Below are positions 44,122-54,127 of a stretch of DNA of 64,000 bases, one piece after another. This stretch comes from Pseudomonas chlororaphis subsp. aurantiaca. Lineage in GTDB: Bacteria; Pseudomonadota; Gammaproteobacteria; Pseudomonadales; Pseudomonadaceae. A program made the translations under genes and the position numbers. The notes under the pieces are model-generated. The model saw nothing but the letters and a program-made list of their open reading frames with translations. It made no database searches and was not told where the DNA came from. The DNA is taken from the NCBI RefSeq assembly GCF_013466605.1, contig NZ_CP059162.1, forward strand, positions 1,488,001-1,552,000, in the 5' to 3' direction. The first letter of the stretch is position 1; the number at the start of each line of letters is the position of its first letter.

Positions 44122-45601
44122 AACGGGAGTGAGGCATTTCCACGCAGGTTCGGTTACGGCCGGTCTGTTTGGCACGGTACATCGCATGGTCGGCGCGCGA
44201 CAGCAGGCTGTGCAGGGTATCGTCCGCCTGCAGCGTGGTCACGCCGATACTGACGGTCAGTTGCATGTTCTTGCCCTCATAGGCGTAGCTCTGTTGCTCG
44301 ATCAGCAGGCGGATTTTCTCGGCGATCTTCAGCGCCGTGGCGCTGTCGGTGTCCTTGAGCAGCACGATGAACTCTTCGCCGCCCCAACGGCAAACGATAT
44401 CAGACTGGCGCAGGCAGCTTTCCAGGTGCCGGGCGAAGCCGCTCAACACCTGGTCGCCGGCGAGGTGGCCGTAGGTGTCGTTGAGGCGTTTGAAGTGGTC
44501 CAGGTCGAGCAGCAGCGCGGTCAGCGGCTTGGACTCGCGCCGGGCTTCGTGCATGGCCTGGGCGGCCAGCAGGTCGAAGCCGCGGCGGTTGTGCAGGCCG
44601 GTGAGGCTATCGAGGGTAGCCTGGGTTTCGATCTTGCGCTGGAAGCGTCTGACCACGCCGTTGAGCAGGGTCAGCACGATCAGGGTGATCGCCAGGCAGA
44701 TCAGCAGGTTGAGGTACAGCGAGCGGCGGATATTGCCCAGGGCGCTGCCTTCGTGCTTGTCGACGAACAGGTACCAGTTCAGCTCGGGAATGAAACGCAC
44801 ATTGAGAAAGTGCCGCTGGTCTGGGGCGCTGTACTCGTAGCTGCCGCTGTGGGGCTTGGGCAGCCTGGCCTGCAGGTCGCGCAGGTTTTCCAGTTCGAGC
44901 AGCGACTGGCCGGCCCGCGCGCCCTGCGGACCGCCTTCGGTTCCGGTGAGGACGATCCGGCCCTGGGTATCGACGAAATACACACTGCGCTGATAACGCT
45001 GCTGATAGCGGTCGATCAGCTTGATCACCGCGTCTACCTTGAGGCCGACACCGGCGACGCCGATGAAATTGTCCTGGTAGTCGTAGACCTTGTAGTTGAT
45101 GAAAAACGTCAGGTTGTTCTGGTTGGCCTGGTCCGGATCGACGTTGATCTCATACGGGGTGGCCATGTCGCGGACGCGGAAATACCAGGCGTCGCGAGGG
45201 TTGTCATGAGCGATTTTTTTCAGCACACCCTTGGCATGGTAGTAGGTCAGGGTGCTGTTGGAGACGAAGAACGCGGTGTAGGCGCCGTAGTGGGTCATGA
45301 CTTCGTTGAGGTAGCGGGTCATCTGCTCGGGATCGCGTTCGCCACCCATTACCCAATCGCGCATGAAGGTATCGCGGGACATCATCGAAGAAATCAGGAT
45401 CGGTCGTACCAGGTCTTTCTGGATCTCCGAATACACGGTGTCGGAGGTCAGCGGCAGCTCTGTGTTGACGATGTTGTTGCGGATCGAGGTTCGCGAGGCG
45501 TAGTAGCTGAGCAAGGAGGTAGCCATGAAACCGCAACCCAGCAGCGCGATGAGCGTGATGATCAACCAGCGCTGCGAATACAGCGGGGAACTAAGCAGCA
45601 T
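44114..45601 (-). CDS. Membrane diguanylate cyclase with periplasmic Cache sensor
   Basis: 495 residues. Two membrane helices (about 12-34 and 295-318) flank a periplasmic dCache-type domain (about 40-290, with YYHAKGVLKKIA and PYEINVDPDQANQNN). The cytoplasmic GGDEF domain (about 330-490) has an intact active site GGEEF (VCRWGGEEFIVLL). An RQSD inhibitory site lies five residues upstream. It should make c-di-GMP in response to a periplasmic small ligand. The downstream Cys-rich gene overlaps its stop. Confidence 0.92.
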   Translation of the reverse strand: MLLSSPLYSQRWLIITLIALLGCGFMATSLLSYYASRTSIRNNIVNTELPLTSDTVYSEIQKDLVRPILISSMMSRDTFMRDWVMGGERDPEQMTRYLNEVMTHYGAYTAFFVSNSTLTYYHAKGVLKKIAHDNPRDAWYFRVRDMATPYEINVDPDQANQNNLTFFINYKVYDYQDNFIGVAGVGLKVDAVIKLIDRYQQRYQRSVYFVDTQGRIVLTGTEGGPQGARAGQSLLELENLRDLQARLPKPHSGSYEYSAPDQRHFLNVRFIPELNWYLFVDKHEGSALGNIRRSLYLNLLICLAITLIVLTLLNGVVRRFQRKIETQATLDSLTGLHNRRGFDLLAAQAMHEARRESKPLTALLLDLDHFKRLNDTYGHLAGDQVLSGFARHLESCLRQSDIVCRWGGEEFIVLLKDTDSATALKIAEKIRLLIEQQSYAYEGKNMQLTVSIGVTTLQADDTLHSLLSRADHAMYRAKQTGRNRTCVEMPHSRYE

Positions 45602-45873
45602 GGGCGATTCCCTGGCAGTGACCCGATGCGAGCATTCTAGTGGACGCGCCGACGAGTAGCTGCGTGATTTGATAGCTCGCCAGCAATGGCCCGCAGCCAG
45701 CGAAAACCGGCCCTTCTCGGATCCAAGATCCTGGCCTGGCGACTTGTATCAAGGTGTAACCGAAATCGCACCAGACCCCGTTTTCACGGTCAGATATTCC
45801 GTCAGCCAGAACATCCTTGGCTGCCGCCGGCCAGCGTCGCTGGCATGGCCCATCAGCGGTCCAGGAGGCCGCC

Positions 45874-46381
45874 ATGTATCGTCGAATTCTTCTCACTGCG
45901 TTCCTGGGTTTGGCTCTTTCTGCCTGCGTTCCCTATTACGACTACGACGGAGGTTCCACTTACTACCGCTCTGAGGTCTATACGACGCCGGCGCCGGTCT
46001 ACTACGGCGGCCTCCTATTATTCTTCACGGCCGCGGCTATTACGCGCCGCGTTATTATCAATCTGCGCCTCGCTACTACCAACCTGCGCCCCGGTACTAC
46101 CAGCCGCGGTATTACCAACCGTCACCGCGTTACTACCAGTCGCGCGCGGGCCGTTTTACCGCGCCTACCCGAACCGTGGCTGGGAATGGCCCACCCGCCA
46201 GGGCTGGAAAACGACTACCGGCATGACGGTCCGCCGCGACCATGACGGTCGGCGTGGCGGTCGAGACTGGAGCGATCGCGGTCGCGACGATCACCGTCGT
46301 GACCGTCATCACAACCGCTGTCTGCCCACAACGAACAAGCGGCGCCTGGAGCGCCGTTTTTTTTCATGGCTGGCTTTTTAG
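45874..46381 (+). pseudogene. Tyr-rich lipoprotein gene with apparent frameshifts
   Basis: Starts at ATG 45874 with CCAGGAGGCC upstream. A lipoprotein signal ends in LSAC, followed by a Tyr-rich part (YYDYDGGSTYYRSEVY). After about 46010 the frame loses sense. The natural continuation, repeats of RYYQ/PAPRYYQP and then an Arg/Asp-rich tail (GRRGGRDWSDRGRDDHRRD), is split over the other two frames. About three 1-nt indels are needed to join them (near 46012, 46035 and 46145). The original was probably a low-complexity outer-membrane lipoprotein. Confidence 0.65.
46340..46364 (+). terminator. Rho-independent terminator
   Basis: CGGCGC, loop CTGGA, GCGCCG, then TTTTTTTT. It lies at the end of the Tyr-rich lipoprotein region. 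No frame has a stop codon just before it, which also points to damage of the gene end. Confidence 0.85.
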
Positions 46382-46392
46382 AAGTCGACAGA

Positions 46393-47492
46393 TCCGCCAG
46401 GGGGTGACGGCCTTCCAGGCCTTGTGGAAATGCGCCTGCACCACGGCGTCGGGGACGCTGTGATGTCCGGCCAGTGCCAGCGGGGCTTGTGGTCCTTGTC
46501 GATCAAGCGCGCCCGCACTCCCTTCGCTGAATTCAGGATGCCGGCAGCAGTTCAGACTCAGGGTGTATGTCCATCTGGAACACCTGGGCCAGGGACAGGT
46601 GCCGGGCCCCCTGGATCTGTTCCCAGACCAGGCAGGCGGTCAGCGGGCAGCCTTCGCCGAGGGTTTTTCGCCCGCCCGGGCCCAGCAGGGCATCGGAGTG
46701 ATCGTGCAGCTGGCTGATGGCTCGCCAGGCACAGCGTACATCGCTGACGTCCAGCCATTCGTCGATCTGCTGGCGCCGTGGCAACCATTGGGCCGCGGGC
46801 ATTTGTGCCACGGCTTCCTGTTGCAGGGCCTTGAGCAGGCTGTTGAGCTGCATCGGTGTCTGCTCCTGCCAGTTGAGCTGCAGCAGCCCGTCGATCAGCG
46901 CTTCCTGCTGGTCGTCCCGCAGGAAGCGGTCGGCCAGGTCCAGGTCGATGGCGTCGCGGCCGTTGATGTGTGCGCCGGTCAGGCCGAGGAACAGTCCGAG
47001 CTTGCCCGGCAGGCGCGAGAGGAACCAACTGGCGCCGACATCCGGGTACAGGCCAATGCTGATTTCCGGCATCGCCAGGCGGCTGCTCGGCGTGACGATA
47101 CGAATGCTGGCGCCTTGCAGCAGGCCCAGGCCGCCACCGAGCACATAGCCGTGGCCCCAGCAGATCAGCGGTTTCGGGTAGGTGTGCAGGCGGTAGTCGA
47201 GACGGTATTCCGCGGCGAAGAACTGCGCGGCCAGCGGTGGTACTTCGCCGGGGTGGGCCAGGCAGGCCTGGACCAGGCTGCGCACTTCGCCGCCGGCGCA
47301 AAAGGCCTTGGCGCCGTTGCCGCGCAACAGCACGCAGACCACTTGCGGGTCCTTGGCCCAGGCTTCCAGGCGGTCGCTCAACAGATGGATCATCGGCAGG
47401 GACAAGGCGTTGAGGGATTGTTCGGCATCCAGGCTGGCAATTGCGATGCGCGCGCCGTCGGTGCCGGTGAGTTCTTCGAAGTGCAGATTCAT
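46393..47492 (-). pseudogene. Enoyl-CoA hydratase/isomerase family gene, frameshifted near its 3' end
   Basis: From ATG 47492, 319 residues read normally. These include SLDAEQSLNALSLPMI, AFCAGGEVRSL, and the oxyanion-type GYVLGGGLGLL, with PEISIGLYPDVGASWFL as in 3-hydroxyisobutyryl-CoA hydrolase-like proteins. The frame then stops at 46533. Beyond it the expected C-terminus continues in shifted frames: NCCRHPEFSEG, then VRARLIDKDHKPRWHWPDI, then VPDAVVQAHF. About three small indels are needed. If the sequence is right, the protein is about 50 residues short. Confidence 0.75.
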
Positions 47493-47623
47493 CGTGACCT
47501 CGATCGGGAATTTGAGCGTTCAGTATGATCGCTATAGGCGAAAGTGGCGGTTCTGCGTCAGATCAATTGACAAGCGTGGTGGGCTTTCCTAGGGTGCGCC
47601 CATTGATTTTACCGGGTGCAACC

Positions 47624-48315
47624 ATGACCGATGACGACCGTATCAAACTCGAACCCAGCTGGAAGCAGGCACTGCGTGCCGATTCGACCAGCCTTACATG
47701 GCGGAGTTGCGCGAGTTCCTGCGTCAGGAACATGCCGCCGGCAAGGAGATCTACCCGCCGGGCCCGTTGATCTTCAATGCGCTGAATTCCACGCCGCTGG
47801 ACAAGGTCAAGGTGGTGATCCTCGGCCAGGACCCTTACCACGGCCCCGGCCAGGCCCACGGCCTGTGCTTCTCGGTGCAGCCCGGCGTACCGGCGCCGCC
47901 GTCCCTGGTGAACATCTATAAAGAGCTCAAGCGCGACCTGAACATCGACATGCCCAACCACGGTTACCTGCAGAGCTGGGCCGACCAGGGCGTGCTGATG
48001 CTCAATACCACCATGACCGTGCAACGGGCCAACGCCGCTTCCCACGCGGGCCGGGGCTGGCAGCATTTCACCGACCGGATCATCGAAGTGGTGAGCGAGC
48101 ATCAGCCGCATCTGGTGTTCCTGCTGTGGGGTTCCCACGCCCAGAGCAAGCAGAAGCTGATCGATGCCACCAAACATCTGGTGCTGACCTCGGTACACCC
48201 GTCGCCCCTGTCGGCGTACCGCGGCTTTATCGGTTGCGGGCATTTCAGCCGGACCAACAAGTACCTCGAGCAGAATGGCGAGACGCCGATCGAATGGCGG
48301 TTGCCGCCGGTTTGA
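47624..48315 (+). pseudogene. ung: Uracil-DNA glycosylase with a 1-nt deletion near the 5' end
   Basis: ATG 47624 starts the normal Ung N-terminus ([14 protein letters not shown]) but loses frame at about 47682. The expected [13 protein letters not shown] resumes one frame over. From 47698 the rest is intact: [18 protein letters not shown] with the catalytic Asp-containing motif, and [18 protein letters not shown]. Restoring one base gives about 230 residues, the family length. Translation from ATG 47698 would give a 205-residue protein that might still be active. Ung excises uracil from DNA. Confidence 0.85.
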
Positions 48316-48363
48316 TGGGCCTCATCGCGGCTAGCCTCGAGCCTGCTTGAATCAACGCAAAAC

Positions 48364-48468
48364 CCTGTAGCCGCTGCCGCAGGCTGCGATAGGTCCGAAG
48401 GGCCTCGGCGACTCTGAACATCGCGCGCCCCTTCGGGGTCGATCGCAGCCTGCGGTAGCGGCTACAGG
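48364..48468. repeat. Inverted pair of REP elements (GTAGCCGC family)
   Basis: CCTGTAGCCGCTGCCGCAGG with CTGCGAT on the left is mirrored by ATCGCAGCCTGCGGTAGCGG with CTACAGG on the right. About 55 bp separate the arms. It lies between convergent ung and the AbrB-type gene. Confidence 0.87.
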
Positions 48469-48477
48469 GGACCGGCT

Positions 48478-49508
48478 TCAGTCCGGTTTCTTGTCCCAAT
48501 GCCGGAACAGCGGCTCGGCCAGAAACAGCACGAACAGCAAGCGCATCACCTGCATCGCCGTCACCAGCGGTACCGACAGTTGCAGGGTCTCGGCCGTCAG
48601 GCTCATTTCCGCGATGCCGCCGGGCATCATGCCCAGCGTCAGCGAACGCAAATCCAGATGAGTCAGGGCGCTCAGGGCTACGGCCGCGAGGCTGGCGATC
48701 AGCATGGTCAGCGCCGTGCCGACCAGGGTGCGGCCCATGAATGAGGGCGCGTGGCGGAAGAACTGGCGATTGAAGTGACAGCCCAGGCCGCTACCGATCA
48801 GCCACTGGCCGATCTGGCTGCCGCCGTCCGGCAGGCCGATGTGCAGGTCCCAGCCGACACTGACCGCGGCGCTGACCAGCAGCGGCCCGAACAGCCAGGG
48901 TTGGGCTGGCGCAGACGCTGCCAGAGCCAGGCGAGCAGGGCGCCCGCCGGAAACAATACGGCCAGCCAGCGCCAATCGACGCTGGCCGGATGCAATTGAG
49001 GCACGCCTTCACCGAGCAGGTATTTGAAGGCCGCCGGTACACAAGACCACCACCAGCACCCGCAGGCTTTGCCCGGCCGCCACACGGCTGAGCACCGCGC
49101 CGTTGCGCGCGCGCCGAGGTTGACCATCTCGCCGGAGCCGCCCGGCATGCTGGAAAAGAACGCGGTGGCCCGGTCCTCACCGGTGCGCCGCAGCAGCCAG
49201 ACCCCGACCACGCTGGACAGGCTGGTGACCAGGGCACCGAAGAAGATCAGGCCGAAATGGCTCATGACCTGCTCCATCACCACCGGGGTGAAGTGCAGGC
49301 CGATGCCGATACCCACCACCCATTGCCCGCATTTGCGGCCGCCGGGAATTTCCCCCAGTTGCCAGGGCGTCAGGCAGCGCACCAGGATGATCGCCAGCAA
49401 CGAGCCGACCATCCACGGCAGCGGCCAGCCGATCTGGCTGGCGAGGTAACCGCCGACCAGACCGACCAGGGGCGTACCCCACCACTGTTTGAAGCTGACC
49501 TCAGACAT
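48478..49508 (-). pseudogene. AbrB-family (COG3180) membrane protein gene with several frameshifts
   Basis: Starts at ATG 49508: GTPLVGLVGGYLASQIG, then IPGGRKCGQWVVGIGIGLHF, then MPGGSGEMVNLGAR, all typical of the AbrB/Gate-like membrane family. A 2-nt gain in a GC repeat (near 49105) and a 2-nt loss near 49045 put about 20 residues out of frame. A third shift near 48905 moves the end into another frame (GPLLVSAAVSVGWDLHIGLPDGG to LFLAEPLFRHWDKKPD). With all three repaired it would be a normal protein of about 345 residues. Function unknown. Confidence 0.75.
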
Positions 49509-51015
49509 CGGCCACGGCGCGTTGCAGGGCCGAGCGCTTGCGCCAGATGCGGATCATCGGCATCAGCAGCATGATTACGGTCAGCACCCAGACGCCGACG
49601 GTGATCGGGCTGGACCAGAGGATTTCCATCGCGCCGTTGGAGATCGACAGCGCGCGACGCAGGTTCTGCTCCATCAGCCCGCCGAGGATAAAGCCCAGCA
49701 GCACCGGCGACAGCGGGAAGTCCAGCTTGCGCAGGATGTAGCCGAAGATGCCGATGCCGACCATCAGGAACAGGTCGAAGGTGGTGGCGTGCACCGCGTA
49801 GACGCCGATCCCGGTGATGATCGCGATCACCGGCACCAGGGCCCAGTTCGGCACGGCGAGGATGCGGGTGAAGACGCGGATCATCGGGATGTTGAGGATC
49901 ACCAGCATGATGTTGGCGATGAACAGCGAGGCGATCAGGCCCCAGACGATATCCGGTTGCTGCTGGAACAGCAGCGGGCCCGGGGTGATGTTGTACAGCG
50001 ACAGGGCGCCGATCATCACCGCGGTGGTGCCCGAGCCCGGGACGCCGAGGGTCAGCATCGGTACCAGGGCGCCGCAGGCCGAGGCGCCGATCGCGGTTTC
50101 CGGAGCCGCCAGGCCGCGCTTGTCGCCCTGGCCGAACGTGCCGCTGGCGCCGGCGATGCGTTTTTCGGTCATGTAGGCCACGGCGCTGGCCAGGGTCGCG
50201 CCGGCACCCGGCAAGACGCCCATGATGAAGCCCAGCAGGCCGCTACGGATATTCACCATGAATACCGACGCCGCTTCCTTGAAGTTGAACATCATGCGCC
50301 CGGTGGCTTTCACCGCTTCCTGGCCGCGATGGGTTTTTTCCAGCAGCAACAGGATCTCGCTGATGGAGAACAGGCCCAGTACCAGCACCACGAACTGAAT
50401 ACCGTCAGTGAGGTGGATGTTATCGCCGGTGAAGCGGTACACGCCGCTGTTGGCGTCGATGCCGACCGACGACAGGAACAGCCCGATCAGCGCGGCGATA
50501 AAGGTCTTGATCGGTCGGTCACCCGCCATGCCGCCGAGGCAGACAATGGCGAACACCATCAGCACGAAGTACTCCGCCGGGCCGAAGGCGATCGCCCATT
50601 TCGCCAGCAGCGGGGCGAACATCACCATGCCGCAGGTGGCGATGAGGGCGCCGATGAACGAGCTCCAGGCCGACAGCGACAAGGCTACCCCGGCCAGGCC
50701 CTGGCGCGCCATCGGGTAGCCGTCGAGGGTGGTCATCACGGTGGAGGCTTCGCCCGGGATGTTCAGCAGGATCGAGCTGATCCGGCCACCGTATTCGCAC
50801 CCCAGGTACACCGCCGCCAGCAGGATCAGCGCCGACTCCGGTGGCAGGCCGAGGGCGAAGGCGATCGGGATCAGCAGTGCCACGCCGTTGATCGGGCCCA
50901 GGCCCGGAAGCAGGCCGACCACGGTGCCGATCAGGGTGCCGGTCAGGGCGGTGACCAGATTGTAGGGGCTCAGCGCGACGCCGAAACCCTGGCCCAAATA
51001 GCCAAGCGTATCCAT
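49501..51015 (-). CDS. tctA: Tripartite tricarboxylate transporter, large membrane subunit
   Basis: 504 residues with about 11-12 membrane helices. The family hallmarks are near the N-terminus (TVVGLLPGLGPINGVALLIP), then YGGRISSILLNIPGEAS and in the middle GVLPGAGATLASAVAYMTEKR. TctA is the channel-forming subunit driven by the ion gradient, receiving citrate or other tricarboxylates from periplasmic TctC. It is the last gene of the opdH-tctC-tctB-tctA set, one base after tctB. Its 3' end overlaps the AbrB-type start by 8 bp. Confidence 0.95.
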   Translation of the reverse strand: MDTLGYLGQGFGVALSPYNLVTALTGTLIGTVVGLLPGLGPINGVALLIPIAFALGLPPESALILLAAVYLGCEYGGRISSILLNIPGEASTVMTTLDGYPMARQGLAGVALSLSAWSSFIGALIATCGMVMFAPLLAKWAIAFGPAEYFVLMVFAIVCLGGMAGDRPIKTFIAALIGLFLSSVGIDANSGVYRFTGDNIHLTDGIQFVVLVLGLFSISEILLLLEKTHRGQEAVKATGRMMFNFKEAASVFMVNIRSGLLGFIMGVLPGAGATLASAVAYMTEKRIAGASGTFGQGDKRGLAAPETAIGASACGALVPMLTLGVPGSGTTAVMIGALSLYNITPGPLLFQQQPDIVWGLIASLFIANIMLVILNIPMIRVFTRILAVPNWALVPVIAIITGIGVYAVHATTFDLFLMVGIGIFGYILRKLDFPLSPVLLGFILGGLMEQNLRRALSISNGAMEILWSSPITVGVWVLTVIMLLMPMIRIWRKRSALQRAVADV

Positions 51016-51016
51016 A

Positions 51017-51475
51017 TCAGTTCTCCAGAACGTCGAGCAGGCCCAGGGGCAGTGGCACGTCCATCACCCGGTCGAAGAGCACATACAGACCGATGGCCAT
51101 CAGCGTAGTGACCACGGCGCTGGGCACCCAGCGGCCGCCATACAGGCGCGCCATCGGAATGCCGATCAGGATGCTGCTGAGAATGAAACCCAGGGGTTCG
51201 AACAGACCGGCGAAGATCAGCAGCAGGACCACGCAGATGCTGATCTTGGTCAGGGTTTCACGGTCCAGCGGCGGCTCGTCTTCGCTGTGCTTGATCGGCG
51301 CCGGGCGAAACACCATGTACAGCAGCGCCAGGCCCATCAACCCGAGCATCAGCAGGGGAAAGGCGCGCGGGCCGACCGGTTCGTAGGAAAACGCGGCCTG
51401 GTAAGGCCAGGCCATCAGTGCCAGGCCCAGGCAGGCCAGGAGCAGCACTGAGGCGAAAATGCGTTGTAAGAGCAT
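51017..51475 (-). CDS. tctB: Tripartite tricarboxylate transporter, small membrane subunit
   Basis: 152 residues with four membrane helices (about 5-23, 38-56, 78-105 and 120-140). There is a PVGPRAFPLLMLGLMGLALL block, as in other TctB proteins. It supports TctA in the inner membrane. It is separated from tctA by one base and from tctC by 56 bp. Confidence 0.92.
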   Translation of the reverse strand: MLLQRIFASVLLLACLGLALMAWPYQAAFSYEPVGPRAFPLLMLGLMGLALLYMVFRPAPIKHSEDEPPLDRETLTKISICVVLLLIFAGLFEPLGFILSSILIGIPMARLYGGRWVPSAVVTTLMAIGLYVLFDRVMDVPLPLGLLDVLEN

Positions 51476-51531
51476 GGCAAACTCCTGGGCCCTGCCCCCG
51501 CAAAAGGGGCAGGACCGCTAGATAGGGGCGA

Positions 51532-52518
51532 TTACTGGATCAGGCCGAACTCTTTGGCCAGGGTCTTGTAGTCGGCCACCTGTTTCTTCACGTAGGCGTC
51601 CAGTTCCGGCCCGGTCATGGCGAACGGGAAGAGTTCGCGCTGGTCGCGCAGCTTGGCGAACTCTTCGGAAGCCAGCAGCTTGTCGAAGGCGTCTTTCCAC
51701 CAGGCGTAGTCTTCGTCGCTGACCTTCGGCCCGAGATAGAAGCCGCGCACCACTGGCCAGACGATGTCGTAGCCTTGCTCCTTGGCGGTCGGGATGTCCT
51801 TCATTTCCGGTTCGTCCAGGCGCTTGTCGGAGAACACCGCGAGCAGGCGCATGTCACCGCTCTGGATATGCGGCATGGAGTCGGAAATGTCGGTACTGCC
51901 AACCTGGATGTGCCCGCCCAGCAACGCGGTGGCGATTTCGCCGCCGCCTTCCAGGGCCACGTAGCGCAGGTCGCGCGGGTTGATCCCGGCGGCCTTGGCG
52001 ATCAGCGCGGTCTGCATCCAGTCCTGGCTGCCGACGGTACCGCCGGAGCCGATCACCACCGAACTCGGATCTTTCTTCAGCGCCTTGACCAGGTCGTCGA
52101 GGGTCTTGTACGGCGAGTCGCTCTTCACCGCGATGGCGCCATAACTGGTGCCGACCGCGGCCAGCCAGCGCACCGCGCTTTCATCGAAACGGCCGAACTT
52201 GCCCTGGGCCAGGTTCAGCAGCGAACCGCTGGACCAGGCCACCAGCGTGCCGGCGTCGGCGGGACGCTGGGCCACCACCGCGTTGTAGGCCACCGCGCCG
52301 ACACCGCCGGGCATGTAGGTCACGCGCATCGGTTTGGTCAGCAGCTTTTCGTTGACCAGCGCGCTCTGCGCCAGTTTGCAGGTCAGGTCGAAACCGCCGC
52401 CGGGGGAGGCCGGGGCGATGCATTCCGGGCGCTTGGGTTCGGCGCTGGCGGCGAGCAGTTGACCGGCGAACAGCATACAGCCGGCGGCGAGGGCCAATTT
52501 ACGCAGTGATGGGTTCAT
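51532..52518 (-). CDS. tctC: Periplasmic tricarboxylate-binding protein
   Basis: 328 residues from ATG 52518. A signal peptide covers about 1-24 (LALAAGCMLFAGQLLAASA). The mature protein begins with the Bug/TctC signature PECIAPASPGGGFDLTCKLAQ, with VGTSYGAIAVKSDSPYKTLDDLVKALK later. It captures citrate or related tricarboxylates in the periplasm. It is the first transporter gene after opdH, behind a strong intercistronic hairpin, and is likely induced through TctDE. Confidence 0.93.
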   Translation of the reverse strand: MNPSLRKLALAAGCMLFAGQLLAASAEPKRPECIAPASPGGGFDLTCKLAQSALVNEKLLTKPMRVTYMPGGVGAVAYNAVVAQRPADAGTLVAWSSGSLLNLAQGKFGRFDESAVRWLAAVGTSYGAIAVKSDSPYKTLDDLVKALKKDPSSVVIGSGGTVGSQDWMQTALIAKAAGINPRDLRYVALEGGGEIATALLGGHIQVGSTDISDSMPHIQSGDMRLLAVFSDKRLDEPEMKDIPTAKEQGYDIVWPVVRGFYLGPKVSDEDYAWWKDAFDKLLASEEFAKLRDQRELFPFAMTGPELDAYVKKQVADYKTLAKEFGLIQ

Positions 52519-52562
52519 GCTTGTCTCCACAGGAGTTGTTGTTGTGTATTGCATGCCAAGAT

Positions 52563-52589
52563 CTTTGGCAGGCGCGGCGCCTGCCAAAG
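52563..52589. promoter_or_regulatory. Perfect hairpin between opdH and tctC
   Basis: CTTTGGCAGGCGC, one central base, GCGCCTGCCAAAG: a 13-bp perfect inverted repeat filling most of the 80-bp gap between opdH and tctC. It has no T-tract on the minus strand, so it more likely stabilises the opdH mRNA 3' end or sets the ratio of porin to transporter than fully terminates. Confidence 0.75.
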
Positions 52590-52598
52590 GTCGGTCGA

Positions 52599-53891
52599 TT
52601 ACCAGAGCGCCAGGCTGTAGCTCACCAGCAGGCGCACTTCATCCGCATCGCGGGCCGAATAGTTGGAGCGGTAGGTGGCGTTGCGCAGGCGCACCGCGAC
52701 GTCCTTGAAGGTGCCGCTTTGCACCACGTACTTGATCTCGGTGTTGCGTTCCCATTCCTTGCCGGTGTCGCCGTTTTTCAGGGCGATGTTGTCACCGCTC
52801 AGGTAGCGGGTCATGAAGGTCAGGCCGGGGATGCCGAGCTTGCCGAAGTCGTAATCGTAGCGGGCTTGCCAGGAGCGTTCTTCGGCACCGGCGAAGTCGT
52901 TGATCTGCACGAAGTTGACCAGGTACGGGTCGGCCCCGTCGAGGTAGGGGAAGGCGCTGTCGCCGGACATGTGCTGGTAGCCGGCGCTGAGTTTATGCCC
53001 GTTCAGGGCGTAGCTCACCAGGCCGTTGAGGGATTTGTTGTCGATCTTGCCGCCACGGGCCTGGCCCTGGTCGTCACTGACGGCGAAGCGCAGGTCCGTG
53101 GCGAAAGTGCCCGGGCCCATCGGCTGCGAGGCGAGCAGACCGAAGAAGTGCTGGTTGTAGACTTCGGCGAGCTGGGCGAAGTGGTAGCTGCCGGTGATCT
53201 TGTCGGTGAACTTGTAGTCCAGGCCGCCGAAGTCGAAGTGCTTGCCGGCGACGGTGCCGGCGAAGCGGCTGTTCTTGTTGTTGAGGGCGATGTCCTCGAA
53301 GTCGGTGCTGTCGCGATCCTTGGCTTTCTCCAGGCGCCCGCCGGTGAAGGTCAGGTTCTTGATTTCCCTGGAGGTCAGCAGGCCGCCCTCGAAGGTCTGG
53401 GGCAGGATGCGCCCGTCGTTGGGCTTGATGGTCGGCAGTTCCGGGATCAGGCTGCCGATCTTCAGTTCGGTGGTGGAGATCTTCACTTTGCCGGTCAGGC
53501 CGACCTTGGAGTACTCGTCGGCGGCGCGCCCGTCGTCGTGGGTCGGCAGCAGGCCGGTGCCGGTACGGTCGGGGCTGGAGTCGAGCTTGATGCCGAGCAT
53601 GCCCAGCGCGTCGACGCCGAAGCCCACAGTACCGTCGGTGTAGCCCGATTGCAGGTTGAGCATGAAGCCCTGGGCCCATTCGTCGCGCTTGGATTGCTGG
53701 GCACTGGTGCCGCTGCGGAAATCGCGGTTGAAGTACATGTTGCGGGTTTCGAGGGTAGCGCTGCTGTCTTCGAAGAAGGCGGCCTGGCTGATCGGTGAGA
53801 AACCGGCAAGGGCGGCGGCACTGGCGAGGGCGGTGTGGCTGAGACGGGAAAAACGAACAGGCTGGCAAGCCTGAGGCTGCATGGACAGCAT
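52599..53891 (-). CDS. opdH: OprD-family porin for tricarboxylates
   Basis: 430 residues from ATG 53891 (GGAG 9 nt upstream; ATG 53882 also possible). A signal peptide is followed by FFEDSSATLETRNMYFNRDF, the OprD-family start of the mature barrel. It ends in LVSYSLALW with the C-terminal aromatic residue of outer-membrane proteins. Its place before tctCBA and opposite tctDE is that of OpdH, the cis-aconitate/tricarboxylate porin of pseudomonads. It is the outer-membrane entry of this uptake route. Confidence 0.9.
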   Translation of the reverse strand: MLSMQPQACQPVRFSRLSHTALASAAALAGFSPISQAAFFEDSSATLETRNMYFNRDFRSGTSAQQSKRDEWAQGFMLNLQSGYTDGTVGFGVDALGMLGIKLDSSPDRTGTGLLPTHDDGRAADEYSKVGLTGKVKISTTELKIGSLIPELPTIKPNDGRILPQTFEGGLLTSREIKNLTFTGGRLEKAKDRDSTDFEDIALNNKNSRFAGTVAGKHFDFGGLDYKFTDKITGSYHFAQLAEVYNQHFFGLLASQPMGPGTFATDLRFAVSDDQGQARGGKIDNKSLNGLVSYALNGHKLSAGYQHMSGDSAFPYLDGADPYLVNFVQINDFAGAEERSWQARYDYDFGKLGIPGLTFMTRYLSGDNIALKNGDTGKEWERNTEIKYVVQSGTFKDVAVRLRNATYRSNYSARDADEVRLLVSYSLALW

Positions 53892-54127
53892 CGTGTTGTA
53901 CTCCGTTATTGTTCTTATTGGCGAAAACGCATCGAGGCGTTTTTCGGGAGGCCACCGGGAGGTCGCCACGGAAGTCGAAACAATCCGTAACAGGACTCTA
54001 ATGGGCCAACCTTTCGCTAACCTTTCAGCAGGCTTTCACGGTTTTCGGGCTTCACAGCAGCGGTCCCGGCTGTAAACTCCGCGGCAATTAAAAGTGCCGT
54101 CGATCCCCTGAACGAGGTAGGAAATCC

